Shown piece after piece: positions 9,011 to 16,957 of a stretch of DNA of 64,000 nt. Position 1 is the stretch's first letter. The number at the start of each line of letters is the position of its first letter. This DNA comes from Hyphomicrobium_A sp963782555. GTDB taxonomy: Bacteria; Pseudomonadota; Alphaproteobacteria; Rhizobiales; Hyphomicrobiaceae. Under the pieces are notes generated by a model that worked only from the letters and a program-made list of their open reading frames with translations, ran no database searches and was not told the origin of the DNA. The stretch covers positions 930,001-994,000 of the forward strand of contig CAWAKB010000001.1 in NCBI GenBank assembly GCA_963782555.1, in the 5' to 3' direction. The translations under genes and the position numbers were made by a program.

Positions 9011-10267
9011 TCACGGCAATATGGTGGATTCGTAGGCGGCAGAGAAGAAGAGCGTGTTCGAGTTGGCGTCGCCCTGGTCGTCATTCCGGTGGGCAAATCG
9101 GTAAGAAAGTTGCGCGACCCATTCGGGCGTCAGGCGGTAGTCGTAGTCGATCGAGGCGCGCAGGTAGCCGGTGTTCCCATCCTCGAAGAAGTCGAGCATC
9201 GGAATCTGGCCGGTGTACTCGGTCCTGAGCGCGATGTTCGACAAGTGGTTGATGGCTTCTATCCAAGCCGCTCCCACGATCGTGCGGCTTTCGACCTGGC
9301 CCAAGACGTTCGGCCCGGTCCAGTGTGATGCCGACAAGATCAATTGCGCGTTCTGCATCGGGAGATAGACCAGCTGCGCATCCGCCAGCACGTCGGCATC
9401 CGTCTTGGAGCTGGGTGGCGCCGATGCGGAGGCATTGGTGTCCTGGCTCGTGTTCTGCACGCCGACGCCGACCGATCCCTTGAAGGTCAGATCGCGCAGG
9501 AGCGGGGTCTCCATCCCGGTCTGAATCCGGCCGATCATCGCCTGGGTGTTTGAGGGATCGTCCTGTTCCACCAGCTCGAATTGCGCCGAGGTTATGAGCT
9601 GTGTGGCCTTGGTGACGCGGCTGACCCAGGCCGCCGTGGTCAACCAGTCGGTGAAGGGCGTTCCGCTGGGCGAGCTGAAGTCGACGATGGTGCCGCGCGT
9701 CGACCAGCGTATTTCATCCCACGGGTCGAGCTTGTGATTGACGCCGCCCTCCAGCACGTAGGTGTTGATGTCGCCCGTGACGATGACGATGCCGGTATCG
9801 GCGAGCTGTGCGGAGGTTGCGTCCTGACGCTGCCAGTAGCCGGCGAGATTGTATGCGGTGATGCTGTCCAGTCGGTTGTCGAACTTGAATCCGAGGCTGT
9901 TGTCGGTGGGCGATGAGTTCTGATAGGCGCCGGGCCCGGTCAGGTTCTGGTAGCTGGCGTCGGCATTCACTTCAAACGACATGGTCGGCGTCACTGTGAT
10001 TGCGTCGACACGCAGCCGGCTGGTGAACAAATACGTTGCCCCCGCGGAATGCGTGTCGAGCGCACGGTTGTCGCTCGACTCCACGTTTTGGTTGAACCGG
10101 ATCTTTGCGCTCCAGTCGCCGGCCCGCGCATCTGGCGCCGACAGACCGAGGCACAACCCGATTAGGATTGCCTCTGTTCTCACGGCGCGAGACGTCCTCG
10201 ATATGCGGCCCGCTTTTCGATGTGGGTCACTCGAAAAACCCCTTCTCGGGAACGATGACGACGTCAC
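9011..10267 (-). CDS. Outer-membrane beta-barrel protein of the EPS export locus
   Basis: A secreted protein with a signal peptide (LIGLCLGLSAPDARA, cleavage before GDW) and a body of alternating hydrophobic/polar strands, aromatic at strand ends, that ends YESTILP. This is the look of an outer-membrane beta-barrel of about 12-16 strands. In exosortase EPS loci a barrel of this kind (EpsL-like) sits beside the export gene and probably forms or lines the secretion channel; that is inferred from position. The longest frame overlaps epsE by 41 nt and has a long N-terminal extension. A GTG at 10183, giving VRTEAILIGL as the start of the signal peptide, is the better biological start. Confidence 0.72.
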   Translation of the reverse strand: MTSSSFPRRGFSSDPHRKAGRISRTSRAVRTEAILIGLCLGLSAPDARAGDWSAKIRFNQNVESSDNRALDTHSAGATYLFTSRLRVDAITVTPTMSFEVNADASYQNLTGPGAYQNSSPTDNSLGFKFDNRLDSITAYNLAGYWQRQDATSAQLADTGIVIVTGDINTYVLEGGVNHKLDPWDEIRWSTRGTIVDFSSPSGTPFTDWLTTAAWVSRVTKATQLITSAQFELVEQDDPSNTQAMIGRIQTGMETPLLRDLTFKGSVGVGVQNTSQDTNASASAPPSSKTDADVLADAQLVYLPMQNAQLILSASHWTGPNVLGQVESRTIVGAAWIEAINHLSNIALRTEYTGQIPMLDFFEDGNTGYLRASIDYDYRLTPEWVAQLSYRFAHRNDDQGDANSNTLFFSAAYESTILP

Positions 10268-10799
10268 CAGGCTGAAGCTCGATGTTGCCGCTCACCTCTT
10301 CCCCCTTCTCGAAGGCCGAATAGTCGAACAAAAAGGTCGAATCGACGCCGTTGACCTTGCGCCGGATCTGTATGCGCTTTCTCGCCGCAAAGGGGCCCAA
10401 TCCCCCAGCCATTGCGATCGCCTGGATCACGCTCGTGCCCGGCACATAAAGAAAGGGGCCCGGTTTTCCCACTTCGCCGGTGATGAAAAATCGTGGCTTT
10501 TCCTCCTCCTCCGACTTAGCCGTTGCAATCAGCGCCACTGTCACATCGGGTGTCGTCGTGTACTTGTCCTTGAGTTTCGATTTCAGCGCCTTCTCCAGCG
10601 CCTCGGGCGTCAATCCTTGTGCTTGAATTCTGCCGGCGAGCGGAAAGGAAATGGTGCCGGTCGGGCCAATGATGATCTGCCGGTCGAGCTTGGGATCCTG
10701 ATAAACGGAAATGGCGATGGTATCGCCCGGCTGCAGGGCCTGCGCCGCCGCCGAGAGCGTAAGCGCCAGGGTGATCATCAGGGTCAGGATCACGCGCAT
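10227..10799 (-). CDS. Polysaccharide export protein (Wza/EpsE-like, SLBB)
   Basis: A periplasmic/outer-membrane polysaccharide export protein of 190 residues. A signal peptide (ending SAAAQA) precedes a Poly_export domain (LQPGDTIAISVYQDPKL ... GRIQAQGLT) and one SLBB domain (FFITGEVGKPGPF ... ELQPGDVVIVPE). This layout matches EpsE-type proteins, which are shorter than Wza and lack the C-terminal outer-membrane helix, so a separate barrel (next gene) could supply the channel. No lipobox cysteine is evident at the signal-peptide end. The ATG at 10799 is preferred over TTG at 10808. It lies 20 nt after the tyrosine kinase gene in the same operon. Confidence 0.88.
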   Translation of the reverse strand: MRVILTLMITLALTLSAAAQALQPGDTIAISVYQDPKLDRQIIIGPTGTISFPLAGRIQAQGLTPEALEKALKSKLKDKYTTTPDVTVALIATAKSEEEEKPRFFITGEVGKPGPFLYVPGTSVIQAIAMAGGLGPFAARKRIQIRRKVNGVDSTFLFDYSAFEKGEEVSGNIELQPGDVVIVPEKGFFE

Positions 10800-10818
10800 G
10801 CGACACAACCTCGCAAAC

Positions 10819-11649
10819 TCAATAATACATCTTCTTGGACTCGGGCACTTTGTTCACCACCACGCGCACCAAGTTCGTCGACTGCAAATGCCGGCCGCAT
10901 TCCTCGATTTCCGGCACCGTTGACGTGCCCACGGCGGCGACCAGCAGCGCGCAGTCGATCTGCGGAAGCAGCACCGTCACATCGTCGCTCACGAGCATCG
11001 GCGGAAGATCGAGAATGATGACGTAGGATCGGAAGTTGCGCCTGAGCTCTTGAATGAACGACTGCATCGCACGCGATGCGATCAACTCGGCGGACCCCTC
11101 GGTCAGCTCGGTGGGCAGCACGGCAATGGAATGGCGCCCGGCGCGCACCTGGAAGATGGCCTCCGGAGCCGATGCGCGTCCGATCAACACGTCCAAGAGG
11201 CCGACGTCGGACCTGACCCCGAGGCGGCTGGCCACTTGCGGCTTGCGAAAATCCATGTCGATCAGCAAAACCGCTCTTTCCATCTGCCGGCTGATGCTGA
11301 GCGCCAGGTTGATCGACGTCAGGGTTTTGCCGCAGCCCTTGGTCGGAGACGTGATGCCGAGCAAGTGCCAGTCATGCAGATCCATGGCCTGCAGGACGTG
11401 CGTGCGCAGGATGTCGTAGGACTTGGCGCGCGGATCGGTGACGTCGTGTCCGATGATGCGGGCGGCCTCCAGATGGGCCTGGTCGAGCGTGACCTCGGCG
11501 AAACGGCCGTCATAGGATTGCGCGTGGGGCTGCCCGCTGTGGCCGCCGCGCCCGGGCATCGTGCCGGGCCAGGGCATCTGGACTGGCGGCCTGTCTGTAC
11601 CCGAACCGGCTTTCATCGGAATATCCCACGCGTTGTCGTAGACGGACAT
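10819..11649 (-). CDS. CpsD/CapB-type tyrosine kinase (BY-kinase) of EPS assembly
   Basis: A cytoplasmic bacterial tyrosine kinase of 276 residues that would phosphorylate its own C-terminus and regulate the Wzz partner encoded upstream. It has a P-loop in SPTKGCGKTLTS, Walker A' in LLIDMDFRKP and Walker B in VIILDLPPML. The C-terminus is KKMYY, giving only two tyrosines in the usual autophosphorylation cluster, which is short for the family. The ATG at 11649 has a GGGGTGA ribosome site that overlaps the upstream stop codon, so it is preferred to a longer frame from 11688. Separate Wzz and kinase polypeptides match the EpsF/EpsG arrangement in exosortase loci. Confidence 0.87.
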   Translation of the reverse strand: MSVYDNAWDIPMKAGSGTDRPPVQMPWPGTMPGRGGHSGQPHAQSYDGRFAEVTLDQAHLEAARIIGHDVTDPRAKSYDILRTHVLQAMDLHDWHLLGITSPTKGCGKTLTSINLALSISRQMERAVLLIDMDFRKPQVASRLGVRSDVGLLDVLIGRASAPEAIFQVRAGRHSIAVLPTELTEGSAELIASRAMQSFIQELRRNFRSYVIILDLPPMLVSDDVTVLLPQIDCALLVAAVGTSTVPEIEECGRHLQSTNLVRVVVNKVPESKKMYY

Positions 11650-11654
11650 GTTGG

Positions 11655-12962
11655 TCACCCCAGGAAGCGTCCCAAGAACGATGCCCAAAGCTGATCAAGC
11701 GGGCGCACGAAGTAATGGACGGCGATAAGGGCGCCGATCAATGCAGCGGCGCACCCTGCCACTCCCACAAACAGCACCAGCCGTTGCCGCAGCAGCTCTT
11801 TCTTGGTGGCGATGTAGGGAATGCCCTGGATGAGCGAAGGCGCCGCTATGGCGTAGACGTCGCGCGTTCCCCTTATGCTGGTGTCCAGCATTTCGATCAG
11901 CACGGTGCAGCCGAGGCCGGCCGCAAGCGCGAGGCCTACAACGACTGCAAGCAATTTCCGCCGGTTCGGTTTGAACGGCTTCTGCGGCAGGACTGCCTGC
12001 TCCAGCACCTCCAACCGCTCGGAGAATTGTGCCCGTTCGAGATTTTCACCGAGTTGGGCGGCCGACAGTTTCTCGGCGGCGCTATCCAGCTGCTTTTGAA
12101 CGTTGGCGCGCTGATTCTGCAGGGCTTCAAGTCCGGTTTCGACTTGGGCCGACTGTGCGGCGAGCTTCTCGAGTGCCGCCAACTGGCGCTTGAGCCGGAT
12201 CACCTCGGGATGCGAGCTGGAAAAGACGGCGCTCTTCTCCTGCAGCTCGGCCATGACCAGCGCCATCTGCAGCGATGTCTTCTGGGGCTCCACATCGTTG
12301 GTGTGCGTGCGCTTGAACTCGGCGATTTGCGCGTCGATCGATCCCAGCTTTCCGTCCAGCCGCTTGACCTCTTGGGCCAGGAAGTTGGTGGTCTCCTGCG
12401 CCCGGCTGGCGCGGTTGCGCGCGTCCTCGGCGAGGATGAGCGTGATCAGCTCGTTGGCCACCAGCATGGCCGTTTGCGGCTGCTCGTATTCGAACCCGAT
12501 CGTCAGCGCGATCGTCAACCCGTCGCCGTGCCGTCCTTTGTTGAGCGCATACGTCGAGATGTGCGTGCGCTCGCGCATCATGTCGAGCAGCTGCGTGGCG
12601 GAGAGTTGCGCACGGCGCTCGGGGAACATGTGAAATTTGTCCACGATCGCCATCAGGTTGTCGCGGACCATGATCCGCTGCTCGATGACCTGGATGCGCT
12701 CGTTGGCAGTGGCAGTGATGGTCGGGCGGACGAGATCGGTCGGAATTTGCTGAGATTCGACCAGGATCTTGCCCTCTGCGAGATAGACAGGCCGCTTCAT
12801 CGCGACATAGGCCGTGCCGCCGGCGAGGATCAGAACGAAAGGGATGACCAGAAAGGGCCAACGCCGCCGTAGGATTGCAACGTACTGCTGCAGGTCGAGC
12901 CCCTGGTTGGGACCCTCGTAGGCCGCATGCATCGATCCGCGATTATTCTGTGCCATCAGCAT
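11655..12962 (-). CDS. Polysaccharide chain-length determinant (Wzz/EpsF-like)
   Basis: An inner-membrane co-polymerase that sets polysaccharide length. The first membrane helix (about 37-54, after LRRRWP) leads into the Wzz domain. A long periplasmic coiled-coil region follows (about 180-330: AQEVKRLDGKLGSIDAQ, RLKRQLAALEKLAAQ). The PxxP-type motif VLPQKPFKPNRRK precedes a second helix (about 340-360). An extra hydrophobic helix near residues 400-420 extends past the usual end, and no kinase domain is attached. The next gene supplies the kinase 5 nt after the stop. A site AGGT lies about 10 nt before the ATG; a second ATG at 12956 is possible. It heads the run of genes to 7508. Confidence 0.87.
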   Translation of the reverse strand: MLMAQNNRGSMHAAYEGPNQGLDLQQYVAILRRRWPFLVIPFVLILAGGTAYVAMKRPVYLAEGKILVESQQIPTDLVRPTITATANERIQVIEQRIMVRDNLMAIVDKFHMFPERRAQLSATQLLDMMRERTHISTYALNKGRHGDGLTIALTIGFEYEQPQTAMLVANELITLILAEDARNRASRAQETTNFLAQEVKRLDGKLGSIDAQIAEFKRTHTNDVEPQKTSLQMALVMAELQEKSAVFSSSHPEVIRLKRQLAALEKLAAQSAQVETGLEALQNQRANVQKQLDSAAEKLSAAQLGENLERAQFSERLEVLEQAVLPQKPFKPNRRKLLAVVVGLALAAGLGCTVLIEMLDTSIRGTRDVYAIAAPSLIQGIPYIATKKELLRQRLVLFVGVAGCAAALIGALIAVHYFVRPLDQLWASFLGRFLG

Positions 12963-12973
12963 AGAGACAACCT

Positions 12974-12985
12974 ACCTTCGAAGGT
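12974..12985. promoter_or_regulatory. 12-bp perfect palindrome just upstream of the wzz-like gene
   Basis: ACCTTCGAAGGT is a perfect palindrome 11 nt before the start codon of the chain-length gene, overlapping its ribosome-binding region. It could be a small operator or an RNA hairpin that tunes translation. No known regulator site matches it as far as I can tell. Confidence 0.25.
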
Positions 12986-13178
12986 GGCGGCTCCGTACGC
13001 TCCATCCCGCGCGCCACCCAGCTGCTTGGCTCTTAGCGGCCTTGCGAAACTCCCTTGGCAAGACTGCATTGGTGCGGCGGACGCTTTGCAGCAGGGAAGA
13101 GGGAAGTCGCCGACCCCCTCTTTGGTGCTCGCAGGAATTGCGCGGTCGCCCACTGACGCTCTTTCCGACTTGGTCAAC

Positions 13179-13745
13179 CTAAGCCAACGGGCTCGGCGGG
13201 CTGCGACGCGAGCGGCGGCCAAGGAAGCCCAGGCCGGCGAGCGCCGAGCCGAACAGGAGCAACGCGGGCGGAATGGGCGTCGTGGAAATGGCTATGTTAA
13301 AGTTGCTGCCTAGCTTCGCGACAGTGCCAGTGACGTGGAGGAAGTAGCGCCCGGCGGTTCCCAGGGCGAGTGCCAGCAGTACCTCGGGGTTTGATCCTGC
13401 TGGGATAATCACGCTTCCGCCGGGGACCGCGCTCCCGACTGAGTCCAACCACGTGAGAGTGAGATTGGTGATATTGGAGCCCACGTTGGGCTGGTCACCC
13501 AAGGTGAAAGTCGCAACAGCGTTCGTCAGTGCATTGAAGTTGAAAAATAAATCGATAGCGCCCAAGGCGAGCGAACCGGACTGGTATTCATAGAGCTGGG
13601 ATCCACCGTTGCTCAGTGGGTGTAGGTCAGCGTCCGCATTATTCATGACCGCCGTCGGCAAAATGGTCACGGCATGCGCCGAGCCCGCCGTCAGCACCGC
13701 GCATACGGCCACCTGCAATAAGACTTTGATACCCCGCAAAGACAT
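13179..13745 (-). CDS. Second VPLPA/PEP-CTERM sorted protein
   Basis: An exported protein of 188 residues. The signal peptide (MSLRGIKVLLQ...AGSAHA) is followed by a beta-rich body. The C-terminal sorting tail has TPIPPALLLFGSALAG, then LGFLGRR and a basic Ser/Arg end. The IPPALLLFGSALAGLG form is typical of proteins served by XrtD-type exosortases. The start is supported by a strong site AGGAGGG placed 6 nt before the ATG. The body resembles other PEP-CTERM proteins of unknown role, with no catalytic motif. It stands as a separate transcription unit 217 nt upstream of the wzz-like gene and shares an upstream motif with the other sorted-protein gene. Confidence 0.85.
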   Translation of the reverse strand: MSLRGIKVLLQVAVCAVLTAGSAHAVTILPTAVMNNADADLHPLSNGGSQLYEYQSGSLALGAIDLFFNFNALTNAVATFTLGDQPNVGSNITNLTLTWLDSVGSAVPGGSVIIPAGSNPEVLLALALGTAGRYFLHVTGTVAKLGSNFNIAISTTPIPPALLLFGSALAGLGFLGRRSRRSPPSPLA

Positions 13746-13859
13746 TGCCGCCCTCCTGTGAAATCGTTCGCGAGCCCCGCGCTCGTCGCGCCTCTACAAC
13801 GAGTCATCTGAGGCGACCGTAGTGTAAGCAGGGGAAGCCGCAAACTGTCGGACCCCGCC

Positions 13860-13933
13860 TGCAAAGAGAACTCCTGTGGGCAAGTTGCCGGCGTTGCTAG
13901 CACGCAACATTTGCACGATCACTGAGCAACTTG
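13860..13933 (-). promoter_or_regulatory. Candidate sigma-54 element and CAAGTTGC/GCAACTTG sites upstream of the second sorted protein
   Basis: The 348-bp gap between the sorted-protein gene (-) and rfbB (+) holds several sites. On the minus strand AGGAGTTCTCTTTGCA (13860-13875) has GG-N10-GC spacing. Beyond it are CAAGTTGC (13881-13888), the dyad GTTGC-N6-GCAAC (13893-13908) and GCAACTTG (13926-13933). Read on the minus strand, 13881-13897 is GCAAC-N4-GCAACTTG, the motif also found at 7399-7415. The rest of the gap shows nothing I recognise. Confidence 0.35.
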
Positions 13934-14093
13934 ACGCCCGCCCTTGATCGCGTATGGGAAGTCGCCGCCACAATCGTCGGATTGGGCGATCTGCCGGCCC
14001 GTAGAGAGACGCACCACGCTCCTTCGTCTATTCTTCCCTACGGTCCACCCCATCCGTGGCCGCCCGTTGCTCACGCTGTAAGCGAGTCCGTCC

Positions 14094-15158
14094 TTGAAGA
14101 TCCTTATTACCGGCGCTGCCGGCTTCATTGGCTCCGCCGTCTATCGTTGGCTCCTCGCCAATACCGATGCGCGCGTGGTCATTGCCGACAAGCTGACCTA
14201 CGCAGCAACGCTCGATATCGCAGCTGCCCGCGCAAATCCGCGCACTGTGGTGGAGCAGGTCGATATTTGCGACCGGGCTGAGGTCGCGCGCCTGTTTCGC
14301 GACCACCGTCCGGGCATTGTTATGCATCTGGCCGCCGAGAGCCATGTCGATCGGTCCATTGATGGGCCGCAACCCTTCATAGAGACCAACATTGTCGGTA
14401 GCTACGTGCTGCTCGAAGCCGCCCGCACCTATTGGCTCGATCTGCCGGGGCCGGCGCGCGAGGCTTTTCGCTTCCACCACATCTCGACCGACGAGGTTTA
14501 CGGCAGCCTGGGACCGACCGGCGCCTTCGCCGAGGACACGGCCTATGCGCCCAACTCCCCCTATGCAGCCTCCAAGGCGGCAAGCGACCACTTGGTGCGC
14601 GCCTGGCATCACACGTTCGGGCTTCCGGTCGTTATGAGCAATTGCTCCAACAACTATGGGCCCTTCCAGTTTCCCGAGAAGCTCATCCCGCTCGTCATCC
14701 TCAACGCCGTCGAGGGCAAGCCATTGCCGGTCTACGGCAAGGGCGAGAACGTGCGCGACTGGCTGCACGTCGATGATCATGCCGCCGCGCTCGCGCTGAT
14801 TCTCACGCGCGGCCGCGTCGGCGAGCGCTACAACGTGGGGGGCAACGCCGAGCGCACCAACATCGCCGTCGTGCGCCAGATCTGCAGGATCCTCGACGAG
14901 CTCCGGCCCCAATCTCCCAATCGGCCGCACGAGGAGCTGATCACCTTTGTCGCTGACCGGCCTGGCCACGATCAGCGCTACGCCATCGACGCCGCCAAGA
15001 TCCGTCGCGAGTTGGGCTGGGAGCCCAAGGAGACGTTCGAGACCGGCCTGCGCAAGACGGTCGAATGGTACCTCGCCAACGCAGCCTGGGTCGAAGCCAT
15101 TCGCGGCCGCTATGCCGGCGAGCGCATTGGTCTTGCAGCCGGCGTGCAAACACCATGA
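14094..15158 (+). CDS. rfbB: dTDP-glucose 4,6-dehydratase
   Basis: Second step of dTDP-L-rhamnose synthesis, converting dTDP-glucose to dTDP-4-keto-6-deoxyglucose with bound NAD. The short-chain dehydrogenase fold shows the NAD site TGAAGFIG (7-14), the catalytic STDEVYG motif, the YxxxK pair in YAASK, and NNYGPFQFPEKLIPL and VRDWLHVDDH, which are diagnostic of RmlB. The length of 354 residues is normal. The start is TTG, 3 bp into TCC-TTG-AAG, with AAGCGAG upstream. It overlaps rfbD by 4 nt (ATGA). The genes continue as rfbD and rfbA; rfbC is not in the window. Rhamnose made here would feed the neighbouring EPS locus. Confidence 0.95.
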   Translation: MKILITGAAGFIGSAVYRWLLANTDARVVIADKLTYAATLDIAAARANPRTVVEQVDICDRAEVARLFRDHRPGIVMHLAAESHVDRSIDGPQPFIETNIVGSYVLLEAARTYWLDLPGPAREAFRFHHISTDEVYGSLGPTGAFAEDTAYAPNSPYAASKAASDHLVRAWHHTFGLPVVMSNCSNNYGPFQFPEKLIPLVILNAVEGKPLPVYGKGENVRDWLHVDDHAAALALILTRGRVGERYNVGGNAERTNIAVVRQICRILDELRPQSPNRPHEELITFVADRPGHDQRYAIDAAKIRRELGWEPKETFETGLRKTVEWYLANAAWVEAIRGRYAGERIGLAAGVQTP

Positions 15159-16069
15159 CGGCGCCGCTGCTTGTCGTCTTCGGCCGCTCCGGCCAGGTCG
15201 GCAGCGAGCTGGCGCGGGCGAAGCTGCCAGCGGGCGCTCGCCTCTCCTCCATCGGTCGCGAGGAGGCAGACCTTGCCGGACCTGACGCCGACATCGCCGC
15301 AGCACTCGCGCGCCATGCCGCGGGCGCTGCACCCGTCGTCGTGGTCAACGCGGCGGGCTACACGGCGGTCGATCGTGCCGAGAGCGATGCGGACGCCTGC
15401 CTTGGTGCCAACGCCCGAGGGCCTGCGGCCATTGCGCGGGCCTGTGCTGCGCGCGGATTTCCATTGATCCAGCTTTCCACCGACTACGTCTTCGACGGCC
15501 GTAAGTCTGTGGCCTATCGCGAGGAAGACGCGACCGGCCCGCAAAGCGTCTACGGCCGCAGCAAGCTTGCGGGTGAGGAGGCCGTGCGCCAGGCCACGCC
15601 CGCCCATGTCATCCTTCGCACGGCGTGGGTCTACAGCCCCTTCGGCACCAATTTCGTCAAGACCATGCTACGGCTCGGGGCCGAGCGCCGGGAGCTCGGG
15701 GTCGTCGATGACCAGCACGGCTGCCCCACCGCCGCCAAGGACATTGCCGCGGCTATCGTGTCCATTGCAGCGCAGCTCGCCGCCGGTAAGACGGACGGCT
15801 ACGGCACCTTCCACTATTGCGGCCGCGGTGCCTGCACCTGGTTTGCCTTCGCCCGCGCGATCTTTGCGCACGCGGCCGGCCTAGGCCACCCGGTCCCGAG
15901 CTTGCGGCCGATCACCACCGCCGAATACCCCACCGCGGCGCGCCGGCCGGAAAACTCCGTGCTCGATTGTTCGAAAATCCGCGATGTCTATAACATCGAC
16001 ACGCGTCCGTGGCAGACGGCTGTCGCCGCCTGTATCGATGAGCTGTTGGGCGCGAAGGGGGGATCATGA
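15155..16069 (+). CDS. rfbD: dTDP-4-dehydrorhamnose reductase
   Basis: Last step of dTDP-L-rhamnose synthesis, an NAD(P)H-dependent reductase of the extended SDR family. The N-terminal nucleotide site is FGRSGQVGSEL, followed by NAAGYTAVDRAESD, LSTDYVFDG and the YxxxK pair in YGRSK. The C-terminal RPENSVLDCSK is a family hallmark. The ATG at 15155 overlaps the rfbB stop, giving 304 residues; the frame is open further upstream but that part has no homology to the family. It overlaps the start of rfbA by 4 nt. Confidence 0.95.
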   Translation: MTAPLLVVFGRSGQVGSELARAKLPAGARLSSIGREEADLAGPDADIAAALARHAAGAAPVVVVNAAGYTAVDRAESDADACLGANARGPAAIARACAARGFPLIQLSTDYVFDGRKSVAYREEDATGPQSVYGRSKLAGEEAVRQATPAHVILRTAWVYSPFGTNFVKTMLRLGAERRELGVVDDQHGCPTAAKDIAAAIVSIAAQLAAGKTDGYGTFHYCGRGACTWFAFARAIFAHAAGLGHPVPSLRPITTAEYPTAARRPENSVLDCSKIRDVYNIDTRPWQTAVAACIDELLGAKGGS

Positions 16070-16935
16070 AGGGCATCATTCTGGCCGGCGGCACGGGCAC
16101 CCGCCTCTATCCGGTGACCAAATCGGTCAGCAAGCAGATGATGCCGGTCTACGACAAGCCGATGATCTATTACCCGTTGTCGACGCTGATGCTGGCCGGC
16201 ATTCGCGACATCCTGGTGATCAGCACGCCGCGTGACCTGCCGCAGTTTCAAGATCTGCTCTCCGACGGCAGTCAATGGGGCGTGGCGCTGTCGTATGCGG
16301 TGCAGCCGCGAGCCCGCAGGCTTGGCGCAAGCCTTCATCATCGGGCGCGAGTTCGTGGGCAGCTCCGCCTGCTCGCTCATCCTCGGCGACAACATCTTCT
16401 TCGGTCACGGGCTCCCCCAGCAGCTTGCCGCTGCCGCCGGCGTCGGGGACGGCGCCACCGTCTTCGCCTATTGGGTGAGCACCCCGAACGCTACGGCGTC
16501 GTCGAGTTCGACCGCGAGGGCCGTGCTCTCGGCATCGAGGAAAAGCCGACGGCGCCCAAGTCCCACTGGGCGGTCACGGGGCTCTACTTCTACGACAACC
16601 GCGTGCTCGACATTGCCGCCGCGATCAAGCCCTCCGCGCGCGGCGAGCTGGAGATCACCGACGTCAATCGCGCGTATTTGGAGGCCAGAGACTTGCGCGT
16701 GCAGAAGCTGGGGCGCGGCCACGCGTGGCTCGATACGGGAACCCACACCTCGCTGATCGAGGCGGCGCTCTACGTGCAAATCGTCGAGCAGCGCCAGGGT
16801 CTCAAGATCGGCTGCCCCGAGGAGGTCGCCTACAACATGGGCTTCATCGATGCCGAGCAGGTATTGCGGACAGCCGCCGCTTTAGGTGCCAGCACCTATG
16901 GGGACTATCTGCGCGGCGTTGTCGCTGACGGATGA
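16066..16935 (+). CDS. rfbA: Glucose-1-phosphate thymidylyltransferase with two compensating frameshifts
   Basis: First enzyme of dTDP-rhamnose synthesis (dTTP + glucose-1-phosphate). The N-terminal MKGIILAGGTGTRLYP and KQMMPVYDKPMIYYPL are intact, as is the C-terminal half from EHPERYGVVEFD through EEVAYNMGFID. Between them the reading frame encodes an Arg-rich sequence foreign to the family. The expected residues (EPAGLAQAFIIG, SLILGDNIFFGHG, AYWV) are in another frame. One extra base near 16309 (CCGCGAGCCC for CCGGAGCCC) and one missing base near 16480 explain this. As written, the metal-binding Asp of LGDN is lost over about 56 residues, so the product would be inactive unless the indels are sequencing errors. 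The 289-residue length is normal. Confidence 0.85.
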   Translation: MKGIILAGGTGTRLYPVTKSVSKQMMPVYDKPMIYYPLSTLMLAGIRDILVISTPRDLPQFQDLLSDGSQWGVALSYAVQPRARRLGASLHHRARVRGQLRLLAHPRRQHLLRSRAPPAACRCRRRRGRRHRLRLLGEHPERYGVVEFDREGRALGIEEKPTAPKSHWAVTGLYFYDNRVLDIAAAIKPSARGELEITDVNRAYLEARDLRVQKLGRGHAWLDTGTHTSLIEAALYVQIVEQRQGLKIGCPEEVAYNMGFIDAEQVLRTAAALGASTYGDYLRGVVADG

Positions 16936-16957
16936 GACACGGCGAGGATGGAAAAGA

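Noticed and set aside
14028..15332. Long open frame on the minus strand opposite rfbB
   Set aside because: It is a GC-rich antisense frame with no family signature; rfbB on the plus strand has all its motifs.
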